From contig CACPCD010000001.1 of NCBI GenBank assembly GCA_902632315.1, positions 62,001 through 126,000 of the forward strand: DNA of 64,000 nucleotides, read 5' to 3'. The DNA comes from an uncultured Pelagibacteraceae bacterium (GTDB taxonomy: Bacteria; Pseudomonadota; Alphaproteobacteria; Pelagibacterales; Pelagibacteraceae). The notes below the pieces were generated by a model. It made no database searches, was not told the origin of the DNA, and saw only the letters and a list, made by a program, of their open reading frames with translations. The position numbers were made by a program, and so were the translations under genes. This document shows, in pieces, positions 7,932 through 16,382 of this stretch; position 1 is the stretch's first letter, and every line of letters starts with the position of its first letter.

Positions 7932-10376
7932 ATGGACAAGAAACTACCAAGTAGCACAAAAGTTGTTGTTATTGGAGGTGGAGTAGTTGGATGTTCGGTA
8001 GCATATCATTTAGCAAAATTTGGCTGGAAGGATACAGTTCTATTAGAAAGAGATCAATTAACATCAGGAACAACCTGGCATGCCGCTGGACTCGTAAGTC
8101 AATTAGGTCCTTCAGCAGCAATAACCAAAATAAGAAAATATACTTTAGATTTATACAAAGAGCTTGAAAAAGAAGTTGATCACTCAGCAGGTTTAAGACT
8201 AAACGGTGCACTTTCAATTGCTCAAAACAAAGGAAGATGGCAAGAACTTCAAAGACAAGCAACTACTGCACAACTTTATGATGTTGATGTAAGAATTTTA
8301 GATAAAGATCAAATTAAAAAAAATTATCCAATAATTAACACTAATGAAGTAATAGGGGGAATTTTAATGCCAGGTGATGGTGCCGCTGATCCATCAGGTG
8401 TAACCCATATGCTTGCCAAAGGTGCAAGAATGCATGGAGCAAAAATTTTTGAAAAATCTCCAGTAGATGAAATTTTGACTAAGGATGGAAAAATTTCTGG
8501 AGTAAAAGTTAACGGTAAAAAAATTGAATGTGAATATATTGTTTTAGCTTCTGGTATGTGGTCAAGACAAATAGGGGAAAAAGCTGGAGTAAGCATTCCT
8601 TTATATCCAGCTGAACATTTTTATATAATAACTGAGCCAATAGAAAATCTTTCTAAGACTTTGCCCGTTATTAGAGATTTTGATAATAGAACTTATATTA
8701 AAGAGGATGCTGGTAAAATATTAGTTGGAATTTTTGAGGGAAATTCAATACCTGCCTGGAACAAAACAAATAAAGTGCCAGAGGATTTTTCTTTTGGTGA
8801 GTTTCAGGAAAATTTTGAGCATTTTGAACCTTATTTAGCATCTGCAATTGATAGGTTTCCAATTTTAGAAAAAGCAGGTATTAGAAAATTTTTTTCAGGT
8901 CCAGAGTCTTTTACTCCAGATACAAATACTTTATTGGGTGAAGTTCCAGAAATTAAGAACTTTTTTGTTTGTTGTGGTTTAAATAGTATTGGAATTGGAA
9001 GTGGAGGAGGCGTTGGTAAAGTTACAGCAGAATGGTTGATGACTGGTCATATAAATCAAGACATATTTAGCTATGATATTAAAAGATTTCAAAAATTCCA
9101 TTCCGAATTAGGTTTTATCAAAAAGAGAATTACAGAGTCGTTAGGCGACTTGTATGGAATGCATTGGCCATTTAAACAACACAAAACATCTAGAAACATT
9201 AAGACTCTACCTCATCATGACGATTTAAAGAGCTTTGGGGCATGTTTTGGAGTTTCAGGTGGTTATGAAAGACCGATGTGGTTTGCACTTGATGGAGAAA
9301 AAGCAGAGTATGAATATAGTTATAATTATCAAAGCTGGTACCCTTCCGCAGAGTATGAAACAAATAATACAATTAAAAATGTTGGTTTATTTGATTTAAC
9401 CCCTTTTTCTAAGTTTGAAATAAAATCAAATAAAGCTCATCAAGAACTGCAAAAAATTTGCACTGCAAATATTAAAAACGAAGCTGGGAAATGTGTTTAT
9501 ACGCATATGCTTAATTCTGATGGTGGAATAGAGACAGATTTAACAGTAGTTTGTATTGAAAATAATCATTTTAGAATAATAAGTTCTGCCGCAACAAGAG
9601 AAAGAGATAAGTTTCACATTAAAAAACACATTTCAAAAGATGTAGAGTTAAAAGATATTACTGATGATCTCTGCGTTTTTGGATTATTTGGTCCAAAAAG
9701 CAGAGAACTTTTAAAAGTAGTGTCTGAAGATAATTTTGATAATGAGAATTTTAAATTTGGAACAGCAAAATATATTTCAATAGAGGGAACTAAGATTTGG
9801 GCGCAAAGATTATCTTATGTAGGCGAATTAGGTTATGAATTATATGTAGAATTTAAAGATGCAAAAAAAATATTTGAATTAATCATTGATAAAGGCAAAG
9901 ATTTTAATCTCTCAAATTGTGGTATGCATGCAATGGATATTATGCGTATGGAAAGTGGTTTTTTACATTGGGGGCATGATATTTCACCTGAAGAAAATCA
10001 ATACCAAGCAGGATTATCTTTTACCATCAGTAAAAAGAAAGATGTAAACTTTATAGGCAAGGAAGCATTAGAAAAAATTAAAGAGGATAAGATTAAAAGC
10101 AGATTTGCAATGTTTACGTTAAAAGAAAGTGAGCCAGGTAAACCTTTATTACTTCATGATGAGCCCATTTATATTGATGATAAGATTATAGGAAGATCGA
10201 CTTCAGGTAATTATTCATTTAATTTCAAAAAGAATTTAGTATTTGGGTATATAAAAAATGATCTCACAAATAATGAACTTCAATCTAAAAATTTATATAT
10301 AGAGGTTGAGAAGCAAAAATATCCAATCTCGATCCAATTAGAGCCCCTAAAACGAACAGATTTTAAAAATTTATAA
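7932..10376 (+). CDS. FAD-dependent dimethylglycine/sarcosine dehydrogenase-like protein with GcvT fold
   Basis: The 814-residue protein has two halves. Residues 10-400 form a DAO-type FAD domain with GGGVVG (15-20) and SGTTWHAAGL, where His50 corresponds to the histidine that binds FAD covalently in dimethylglycine dehydrogenase. Residues 430-810 are a GcvT/aminomethyltransferase-like folate-binding domain. Relatives demethylate dimethylglycine or sarcosine and pass one carbon to tetrahydrofolate. Its place straight after ald, 4 bp away, suggests a role in the same amine pathway, for example N-methylated substrates, but this is inference. It ends exactly where the convergent transporter gene ends, with no intergenic base. 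Confidence 0.87.
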   Translation: MDKKLPSSTKVVVIGGGVVGCSVAYHLAKFGWKDTVLLERDQLTSGTTWHAAGLVSQLGPSAAITKIRKYTLDLYKELEKEVDHSAGLRLNGALSIAQNKGRWQELQRQATTAQLYDVDVRILDKDQIKKNYPIINTNEVIGGILMPGDGAADPSGVTHMLAKGARMHGAKIFEKSPVDEILTKDGKISGVKVNGKKIECEYIVLASGMWSRQIGEKAGVSIPLYPAEHFYIITEPIENLSKTLPVIRDFDNRTYIKEDAGKILVGIFEGNSIPAWNKTNKVPEDFSFGEFQENFEHFEPYLASAIDRFPILEKAGIRKFFSGPESFTPDTNTLLGEVPEIKNFFVCCGLNSIGIGSGGGVGKVTAEWLMTGHINQDIFSYDIKRFQKFHSELGFIKKRITESLGDLYGMHWPFKQHKTSRNIKTLPHHDDLKSFGACFGVSGGYERPMWFALDGEKAEYEYSYNYQSWYPSAEYETNNTIKNVGLFDLTPFSKFEIKSNKAHQELQKICTANIKNEAGKCVYTHMLNSDGGIETDLTVVCIENNHFRIISSAATRERDKFHIKKHISKDVELKDITDDLCVFGLFGPKSRELLKVVSEDNFDNENFKFGTAKYISIEGTKIWAQRLSYVGELGYELYVEFKDAKKIFELIIDKGKDFNLSNCGMHAMDIMRMESGFLHWGHDISPEENQYQAGLSFTISKKKDVNFIGKEALEKIKEDKIKSRFAMFTLKESEPGKPLLLHDEPIYIDDKIIGRSTSGNYSFNFKKNLVFGYIKNDLTNNELQSKNLYIEVEKQKYPISIQLEPLKRTDFKNL

Positions 10377-11228
10377 TCAAGTCTGTCTTCTTAAGATAAG
10401 TACAAAAATTACAGAAGTTGTCATCATGATCAGAGCGTAAGCTGCAGTTGGCACCATGTAAGTCATATTTGTACCAAATAATTGAGTTCCTACAAAAACA
10501 GCTAATGTTCCATTTTGTAGTCCACACTCGAGAGATATACATCTTCTTTGTGCAACTCCAGTTGCAAAAAATTTAGCTACATAAAAACCGACAATCATCA
10601 TTGTAACATTTAAGATAAAAGCAATGGTTCCAGCTTTGGTTATAAACATTACAATGCTATTCCACTCTTCAATATAAATAGCAACAAAAACAATAACAAA
10701 TAATCCAATAGAAATTCTCTGAATAATTTTCATATTATTAAGAATAAAATTATCTGCAAATTTTCTTATCAACATCCCTAATATCACTGGTACTGTTACA
10801 ACAAAAAACATTTTTAAAGATATCCCAAGCATTGAAACTTCTTTTTGAACGTAAGTAATATCGAATATTTCAATTGATAAAAAAACTACATAAGGAACTG
10901 ATACGATACTAATTAAACTTGTAATCGCCGTTAAAGATATTGATAGAGCTACGTCTCCATCTGCAAATTTTGTAAGTACATTTGAGGTAACACCACCAGG
11001 AGCTGCAGCTATTAACATTACACCTAAGGCTAATTCTGTAGGCGTCTTTAAAATGATTATTAATAGATATGCAATTAGCGGAAGCACTACTAATTGACAA
11101 ACTAATCCTACAAAAAATTCTTTAGGGTTTTGAGCAACTCTTGTAAAATCTTTTACTGTCAATGAAGCACCTAGACCTAACATAATAAGCGCTAAAGCTA
11201 CCGGTGCAATCGTTGTTACTATTCCCAT
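10377..11228 (-). CDS. BASS-family (bile acid:sodium symporter-like) transporter
   Basis: The 283-residue protein is almost wholly hydrophobic, with about nine predicted membrane helices. The block LIAAAPGGVTSNVLTKFADGDVALS (about residues 72-96) and the SLECGLQNGTLAVFVG segment match the sodium-binding cores of bile acid:sodium symporters (SBF/BASS). Bacterial members move organic anions such as pantoate, keto acids or small carboxylates. It converges on the dehydrogenase gene and is expressed away from the regulator gene, which ends at a 50-bp gap upstream. The substrate is unknown; linkage to the amine/sulfonate region suggests an organic acid. Confidence 0.85.
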   Translation of the reverse strand: MGIVTTIAPVALALIMLGLGASLTVKDFTRVAQNPKEFFVGLVCQLVVLPLIAYLLIIILKTPTELALGVMLIAAAPGGVTSNVLTKFADGDVALSISLTAITSLISIVSVPYVVFLSIEIFDITYVQKEVSMLGISLKMFFVVTVPVILGMLIRKFADNFILNNMKIIQRISIGLFVIVFVAIYIEEWNSIVMFITKAGTIAFILNVTMMIVGFYVAKFFATGVAQRRCISLECGLQNGTLAVFVGTQLFGTNMTYMVPTAAYALIMMTTSVIFVLILRRQT

Positions 11229-11278
11229 ATTTACCCCAAAAAAATTGTTTCTTCATAACAGAATAACAGAAAAATAAT

Positions 11279-12259
11279 TTAGGAAATAGTTAAAAGATTT
11301 AAAACCTTACGCAAAAATTTAGCCTTATTTCTAAAAACTTTTTTTTGATAGGGAAGTATTCTGGAGATATTAAAACCAGTCATTACATATTGTTTTTTGT
11401 CATTAAGTTTTAAATAACCATTTGAGACAAGATATTTACATTTTCTAATTACTGTTGCTCGAGGGATGTTTGTCATATCAGATATCGACATCGCACTTAC
11501 GCCAGTTGAAGGTCCTCCTTCTTCAATAAGACCTTTATTAAATGTCATATAGTCAGGAGTTAAATTGTAAACATTTGTACCATTTAAATTTCTTTTATAG
11601 TTAAAAGCTTGGTTCATTGCTACAGTTCCCCATATATGAAATGTTGCTACATCTTCAAACATTTCATGATATCCTATAACCATAGGAATTTGCATTCTAT
11701 AAAACCATCTCCAACAAATACTAAAGTTTCTTTTCATTGTATATTCAATTAATTTTGCATCTAGATTTTTTGAATAAATTTTATCTTTATTTAATATTTG
11801 AGAAACCAAATAAATATATTTAGAAGTTAATTTTAATTGTCTTTCAGGTTTTACTTGTGGAAAGACTGAACGATCTATAATTATTTGTTTTTTTTGTCTT
11901 TTTAATACACCTAATTTTTCAAGTTCTAAAACTTTTCGTCTTACAGTTTCTTTAGGCAACTGAAGTTTTTCACAAAGTTCAGAAATACTAAATTTTTCAA
12001 TTTGAAGATTTGGTTTTGAGTAAAATTGATCAAATGTATATTTAATATTCATCTGATCATAAAATTGTAAGGTTTTTTCAACTAAAGAAATTATAATTAA
12101 ATATTTATAATGATCTTTAAAAGCAGAGTAAGTATTGGTCATCCAATTCCATTGATGAACTATCCAGTCTCTTCCTAACTGTTCATAGCTATCCATCATG
12201 TGATCATAAACTTGATCGTCTGAAAGGACTTTTGTAAAATCTATCTGTCTTAGGCTCAT
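11279..12259 (-). CDS. Putative transcriptional regulator with two winged-helix segments
   Basis: I do not recognise a named family for this 326-residue protein. Two stretches look like separate winged helix-turn-helix domains: about residues 90-130 (FSISELCEKLQLPKETVRRKV, then a Lys-rich wing) and about 245-290 (VSAMSISDMTNIPRATVIRK, then a second wing). The middle is rich in aromatic residues (FSICWRWFYRMQIPM) and may be a ligand or dimer domain. It reads away from two small membrane-protein genes across a 98-bp divergent gap and precedes the BASS gene on the same strand. It could control either neighbour. Confidence 0.65.
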   Translation of the reverse strand: MSLRQIDFTKVLSDDQVYDHMMDSYEQLGRDWIVHQWNWMTNTYSAFKDHYKYLIIISLVEKTLQFYDQMNIKYTFDQFYSKPNLQIEKFSISELCEKLQLPKETVRRKVLELEKLGVLKRQKKQIIIDRSVFPQVKPERQLKLTSKYIYLVSQILNKDKIYSKNLDAKLIEYTMKRNFSICWRWFYRMQIPMVIGYHEMFEDVATFHIWGTVAMNQAFNYKRNLNGTNVYNLTPDYMTFNKGLIEEGGPSTGVSAMSISDMTNIPRATVIRKCKYLVSNGYLKLNDKKQYVMTGFNISRILPYQKKVFRNKAKFLRKVLNLLTIS

Positions 12260-12357
12260 AATTTATTAAAAATTTAATATGAAACCCAAAATGAACATGT
12301 GTCAACCAAATAGTGACCCACTTTGAACTTGGTTAAAATTGTATCTTTAAGAGTTTA

Positions 12358-12603
12358 ATGTTTAAATTTGGCATGAGTGATAAAGGCTTTACAGAACAAA
12401 TGACTAGTATCGAGACCCCAAATGGTGGTAGTTATTCTGAAAAGCCTTTAAAACCACAAAAAGTTAAACCAAATAGAGTCGACATAAACGTTTTAAAATC
12501 CAAGCTTCAAGAGTCTGAAAGTAAAGAATTTAAAAAAAATCTATATATTCTTTCATCGTTGATTTTAGGACTTGGTATTCTGGGAATTTATCTTTCGCTC
12601 TAA
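12358..12603 (+). CDS. Small tail-anchored protein of unknown function (paralogue 1)
   Basis: The 81-residue protein has a polar N-terminal part and one C-terminal hydrophobic segment (about residues 62-80), so it is probably anchored in the inner membrane by its tail. Residues 43-47 (DINVL) and the KEFKKNLYI block just before the helix reappear in the next gene, so the two are paralogues. An ATG at 12373 (MSDKGF) is an alternative start. I know no function for it. It is divergent from the twin-wHTH regulator. Confidence 0.65.
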   Translation: MFKFGMSDKGFTEQMTSIETPNGGSYSEKPLKPQKVKPNRVDINVLKSKLQESESKEFKKNLYILSSLILGLGILGIYLSL

Positions 12604-12644
12604 GGTGATTTGCAAAAAATTCAAATTCGTGCTTTAATTGAATT

Positions 12645-12851
12645 ATGAAAAACTTAGGTCAATCCGTAAAAGATAAACTAGTAGCAAAGTATTTAGATAA
12701 AAGCTCTCCACAGAATGTACCTAAGAGTACTGATATTAATGTTTTATTAAATAGAGTAAAAAATAATCAGAAAAATGAATATAAGAGAAAACTTTACTTC
12801 TCAGCTGCAGCATCGACTGGTTTACTTTTATTTGGGTTTATTATTTTTTAA
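12645..12851 (+). CDS. Small tail-anchored protein of unknown function (paralogue 2)
   Basis: The 68-residue protein has a basic N-terminal half, the DINVLLNRVK block at about 29-38, KNEYKRKLY just before the membrane segment, and a C-terminal hydrophobic stretch (about 51-68). Layout and motifs match the preceding 81-residue protein, pointing to tandem duplication and divergence. The genes are 41 bp apart and probably co-transcribed. No function is known to me. Confidence 0.62.
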   Translation: MKNLGQSVKDKLVAKYLDKSSPQNVPKSTDINVLLNRVKNNQKNEYKRKLYFSAAASTGLLLFGFIIF

Positions 12852-12900
12852 TAAACAAAGCTTTTTAGCAAAATCTAAGTTTTATCTACACTAATTGATA

Positions 12901-12928
12901 TTGAATCAAAATAACAAACGATTATAAA
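12901..12928 (+). promoter_or_regulatory. Putative promoter of tRNA-Met
   Basis: TTGAAT (12901-12906) and TATAAA (12923-12928) are separated by 16 bp and end 18 bp before the tRNA 5' end. This is the best sigma70-like pair in the 95-bp gap. Confidence 0.45.
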
Positions 12929-12946
12929 TCATTTAAACTAAAATAA

Positions 12947-13023
12947 GGCGGGGTAGCTCAGTTGGTTAGAGCGCGGGACTCATAAGCCCGAGGTCAGTGG
13001 TTCGATCCCACTTCCCGCTACCA
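12947..13023 (+). tRNA. tRNA-Met (CAT), elongator type
   Basis: The 77-nt sequence folds into a full cloverleaf. The acceptor pairs GGCGGGG with TCCCGCT (G-U at both ends), the D stem is GCTC/GAGC, the anticodon loop is CTCATAA and the T arm is AGTGG-TTCGATC-CCACT; the CCA end is encoded. The G1-U72 pair differs from the C1xA72 mismatch of initiator tRNA, and the anticodon stem ends in an A31xG39 mismatch, so elongator Met is preferred. A lysidine-modified tRNA-Ile2 also has a CAT anticodon in the gene and cannot be wholly excluded. Confidence 0.95.
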
Positions 13024-13029
13024 TAATTC

Positions 13030-13560
13030 TTAACTTCTTTTAATAAGTCTTTTAAACTCCTTAAAACTGATATTTTTTTTGTCTTTTTTTGAAAGGATTA
13101 CTTTTTTTGATGGCCACTTGATTTTTAAATCATTGTCATCCCATTTAATACCAGTTTCTGAATTGATATGTCTATAATTCGAACATTTATAATGAATAAT
13201 GACGTTATTTGTAAGTGCGTACATTCCATGAGCAAATCCAGCTGGTATAAATAGAGACTTATTTTCTCTATCTGAAAGTTTTATAGAAAAATACTTACCA
13301 AAAGTTTTTGAATTTTTCCGACAATCAACACATACATCAAATATTTCTCCTTTTAATACAGTAAGTAGTTTTTTTTGACTATTCTTTAATTGAAGATGCA
13401 ATCCTCTTAAAACATTCTTTTTTGAATATGACATAATATCAAAAGGAAATTTGGTTTTAAAATGCTTTTGAAGATAAAGCTCTCTAAAATAGCCTCTTTT
13501 ATCTCTAAAGGTATTTTTCTCATAAATAACAAGATCTTTAAATTTTGTTTTTTTAATCAT
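13030..13560 (-). CDS. rfbC: dTDP-4-dehydrorhamnose 3,5-epimerase
   Basis: The 176-residue cupin enzyme epimerises C3 and C5 of dTDP-4-keto-6-deoxyglucose. It shows FRDKRGYFREL near the start, the RGLHLQ block with the catalytic histidine, and FIPAGFAHGMYAL. The frame is open for 12 codons upstream, but the ATG at 13560 is chosen. It overlaps the rfbA stop by one base (TAATG), the usual spacing for coupled translation here, and gives the expected length. The gene ends 6 bp from the tRNA. rfbD, the reductase that would complete dTDP-rhamnose, is not in the window. Confidence 0.92.
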   Translation of the reverse strand: MIKKTKFKDLVIYEKNTFRDKRGYFRELYLQKHFKTKFPFDIMSYSKKNVLRGLHLQLKNSQKKLLTVLKGEIFDVCVDCRKNSKTFGKYFSIKLSDRENKSLFIPAGFAHGMYALTNNVIIHYKCSNYRHINSETGIKWDDNDLKIKWPSKKVILSKKDKKNISFKEFKRLIKRS

Positions 13561-14429
13561 TAAATAAGTTTTTTTAGATATGCAGAATATTCGCAATTAC
13601 CATAAAATTTTATTGCGTCAAGTATATTTTTTTTATTAATCCATCCATTTGATAAAGCGATTTCTTCTAGACAAGCTATTTTAAAACCTTGTCGATTTTC
13701 AACTGCTTGCACAAAAGCAGAAGTCTTGTAGTAATCACTTATTGATCCAGTATCTAACCAGGCACCGCCTCTGCCGATGTATTCTGCTGATAATTTATTT
13801 GATTTTTTATATTGATTGATAAGATCAATTATTTCAAGCTCACCTCTTTTTGAAGGCTTTAATTTTTTTGCAAAATGAACAACTTTTTTATCAAAAAAAT
13901 ACAGTCCAGTGATTGCAAAATTTGAAATAAATTTTTTTGGCTTCTCTACAATTTTTAAAATTTTTTTATTTTTTTCATTAATTTTTGCAACACCAAATAA
14001 CTCTGGATTTTTTACACTATGAAGAACTATTTTTGCACCATGTTTAAGTTTAGCACTATTGTGTAATAATTTGGATAAGCTTTGACCATAGAAAAAATTA
14101 TCACCTAATATTAAAGCTACATTTGAATTATCAATAAATTTTTCACCTAGTATAAATGCATCTGGCAAACCTTTAGGGCTTGGTTGTTCTTTGAAGCTGA
14201 TTTTGATCCCAAGATTTTTTTCATTAATAAATAATTTTTTGTATTGACTTAACTGCCCCTTATTTACAATAATTAAAATATCTCTTATTTTTGCTAACAT
14301 TAAAATTGATAAAGGATAATATATTAATGGTTTGTCATATATTGGTAATAGTTGTTTATTTACAGCTTTTGTTAAAGGACTCATTCTTGTTCCCATTCCA
14401 CCAGCTAAAATAATTCCTTTTTTTATCAT
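13560..14429 (-). CDS. rfbA: Glucose-1-phosphate thymidylyltransferase
   Basis: The 289-residue cytoplasmic nucleotidyltransferase makes dTDP-glucose from dTTP and glucose-1-phosphate. It starts with the signature GGMGTRMSPLTKAVNKQLLP (residues 10-29), followed by YDKPLIYYPL, then ALILGDNFFYG with the metal-binding Asp, and GGAWLDTGSISDYY near the end. Length matches family. The 4-bp overlap with rfbB upstream and 1-bp overlap with rfbC downstream make a tight rfbB-rfbA-rfbC operon for an activated 6-deoxy sugar used in surface polysaccharide. Confidence 0.95.
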   Translation of the reverse strand: MIKKGIILAGGMGTRMSPLTKAVNKQLLPIYDKPLIYYPLSILMLAKIRDILIIVNKGQLSQYKKLFINEKNLGIKISFKEQPSPKGLPDAFILGEKFIDNSNVALILGDNFFYGQSLSKLLHNSAKLKHGAKIVLHSVKNPELFGVAKINEKNKKILKIVEKPKKFISNFAITGLYFFDKKVVHFAKKLKPSKRGELEIIDLINQYKKSNKLSAEYIGRGGAWLDTGSISDYYKTSAFVQAVENRQGFKIACLEEIALSNGWINKKNILDAIKFYGNCEYSAYLKKLI

Positions 14430-15442
14430 TTATTACCTAATCTCTTAGTGATATCTTTTTTTGAAATAGATTTATAGTAAGTCTTATTATTTTTATACCA
14501 TTCAAATGTTAATCTAATTCCTTTTTTAAAGTTTGTTTTTGGATGCCATTTTAATGTTTTTCTAATTTTATTACTATTTAAAGCATATCTTAAATCATGA
14601 CCAGGACGGTCTTTAATAAATAAAATTTTCACTTTATTTCTAAAATTGTCTATTTTTTTCGTTGTATTAATCAAACTTTTACAAACCTCGAGATTATTTA
14701 AGTTTATGTTAGAGCCAATATTATAAAATTCACCAAGCTTACCTTTTTTATAAACTTTGATTAAAGCTTCACAATGGTCTTTCACATAAATCCATTCCCT
14801 AGAGTTTCTTCCTTTACCATAAATTGGTAGAGGCCTATTATTCAAAATGTTGTAAATTAATTTAGGAATAAGTTTTTCTGGGTGTTGTTTTGGACCATAG
14901 TTATTCGAACAATTAGTTACAATTGCTGGAATTTTATATGTTCTTATGTATGAACTTACTAAATGATCTGAAGCAGCTTTACTTGCAGCATAAGGGGAAC
15001 TAGGATTGTACGGATAGATCTCAGAGGACCTACCCCTTAGAACATCACCATATACTTCATCTGTGGAAATATGAATGAGTCTACTTTTTTTATTTTTTTT
15101 TGAGAAATTTCTGAAAACTTCCAATAAATTATATACTCCAACTATATTGCTTTGGATAAAACTCTCGGGGTTATCTATTGATCTGTCAACGTGAGTTTCT
15201 GCAGCTAAATTAAAAATACAGTCTGGATTAAAATTAAATATGATCTTTTTAATCTTCTTTTCTTTAATATCACATTTTATAAATTTGTATTTTTTTGATT
15301 TTATGTATTCTCTTGTATTATAAAAATTTGATGAATAGGTTACTTTATCAATATTTAGAACTCTATAATTACTTTTTAAAAGTAGATCTATAAGATTACT
15401 TCCAATAAAACCTAATCCTCCTGTGACTATTATTTTTTTCAT
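14426..15442 (-). CDS. rfbB: dTDP-glucose 4,6-dehydratase
   Basis: The 338-residue extended SDR enzyme converts dTDP-glucose to dTDP-4-keto-6-deoxyglucose with bound NAD. GGLGFIGSN (residues 8-16) is the NAD motif. HISTDEVYGD carries the catalytic Thr-Asp-Glu, and YAASKAASDHLV holds the YxxxK pair. It is the first gene of the rfbBAC operon and is divergent from a glycosyltransferase over a 59-bp gap, so both may share a promoter region. Confidence 0.95.
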   Translation of the reverse strand: MKKIIVTGGLGFIGSNLIDLLLKSNYRVLNIDKVTYSSNFYNTREYIKSKKYKFIKCDIKEKKIKKIIFNFNPDCIFNLAAETHVDRSIDNPESFIQSNIVGVYNLLEVFRNFSKKNKKSRLIHISTDEVYGDVLRGRSSEIYPYNPSSPYAASKAASDHLVSSYIRTYKIPAIVTNCSNNYGPKQHPEKLIPKLIYNILNNRPLPIYGKGRNSREWIYVKDHCEALIKVYKKGKLGEFYNIGSNINLNNLEVCKSLINTTKKIDNFRNKVKILFIKDRPGHDLRYALNSNKIRKTLKWHPKTNFKKGIRLTFEWYKNNKTYYKSISKKDITKRLGNK

Positions 15443-15501
15443 TAGATAAATTATTTTTTACATTAGCAGAAAGTATTAGTATAGTTGAATATACTTATCA
15501 T

Positions 15502-16380
15502 ATGTCAATATCTAGGCAAAATTTAACGGCTGTAATAGTATCTTTTAAAAGTGATCAAGTAATTGATAATTGTATTAGATCCATTCCAAGTGAAATTAAG
15601 ATAATTATTGTTGATAATTCAAATGATAGAAAATTTAAAGAAAATATAGAAAAAAAATACCCAAATGTTGAATGCATATTATCTTTAACTAACTTAGGTA
15701 TGGGATCTGGAAATAACTTTGGTCTGAAATATGTAAAAACTGATTTTGCAATTATTATTAATCCAGATGTAATTTTTGAAGAAAACTCAGTTGATGAACT
15801 TATTAGTGAATTAAAAAAAATAGAAACATTTGCAATTTCAGCTCCGATTTCATCAGATGCAAAATACCCTAATTACAAAATTGACAAAAAATTTTTAAGA
15901 AATGAAAATAATTTGGAGCCATTTAAGGTAAAAAGTATTGATGGCTATGCAATGGTTTTAAATTTAAAAAAATTAAATGAAATTGAAAACTTTTATTTTT
16001 TTGATGAAAATTTCTTTATGTATCTTGAAAATGATGATCTTTGTAAAAGATTAAAAAATCACGGTGGAAATATATTTATTGTACCAAAATCTAAAATAAA
16101 TCATTTAGGTGGCAAAGCAGTTAATTCAAAATATAATTATGAGATCGAACTTTCAAGAAATTGGCACTGGGTATGGTCAAAATTTTACTTTAATAAAAAA
16201 CATTATGGTTTCTTATTTGCATTTATAAATGGATTGCCAAGTTTTTTTTCATCTACAATTAAATTTTTTTTGTATTTTTTAATAAAAAGAAATAATGAGA
16301 AACAAATTTACTTGCAAAGGATTTTGGGTTTTTTAAATGCCGTGGCTGGAAAAAAATCTTCCTATAGACCGAAAATTTAA
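15502..16380 (+). CDS. GT2-family glycosyltransferase (rhamnosyltransferase-like)
   Basis: The 292-residue GT-A enzyme has the N-terminal TAVIVSFKSDQVIDNCIRSI strand, IIVDNSND, NLGMGSGNNFGL and the INPDV metal-binding region at about residue 92. MYLENDDLCKRL follows in the acceptor half. Residues 230-260 contain a hydrophobic stretch that may associate with the membrane. It faces away from rfbBAC, so the likely donor is a dTDP-6-deoxy sugar such as rhamnose for lipopolysaccharide or glycan. Donor and acceptor are not proven. It converges on apt with 2 bp between stops. Confidence 0.85.
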   Translation: MSISRQNLTAVIVSFKSDQVIDNCIRSIPSEIKIIIVDNSNDRKFKENIEKKYPNVECILSLTNLGMGSGNNFGLKYVKTDFAIIINPDVIFEENSVDELISELKKIETFAISAPISSDAKYPNYKIDKKFLRNENNLEPFKVKSIDGYAMVLNLKKLNEIENFYFFDENFFMYLENDDLCKRLKNHGGNIFIVPKSKINHLGGKAVNSKYNYEIELSRNWHWVWSKFYFNKKHYGFLFAFINGLPSFFSSTIKFFLYFLIKRNNEKQIYLQRILGFLNAVAGKKSSYRPKI

Positions 16381-16382
16381 AA

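Noticed and set aside
12304-12334. AACCAA and TTGGTT inverted pair upstream of the small membrane-protein gene
   Set aside because: Six-bp arms separated by 19 bp are weak evidence in AT-rich DNA, and no flanking symmetry extends them.
12947-13023. Initiator tRNA-fMet
   Set aside because: Position 1-72 is a G-U pair rather than the C-A mismatch, and the three consecutive G-C pairs do not reach the anticodon loop.
13561-13596. Longer RfbC N-terminus
   Set aside because: The extra 12 residues have no family support; the MIKKTKF start gives the expected length and couples with the rfbA stop.
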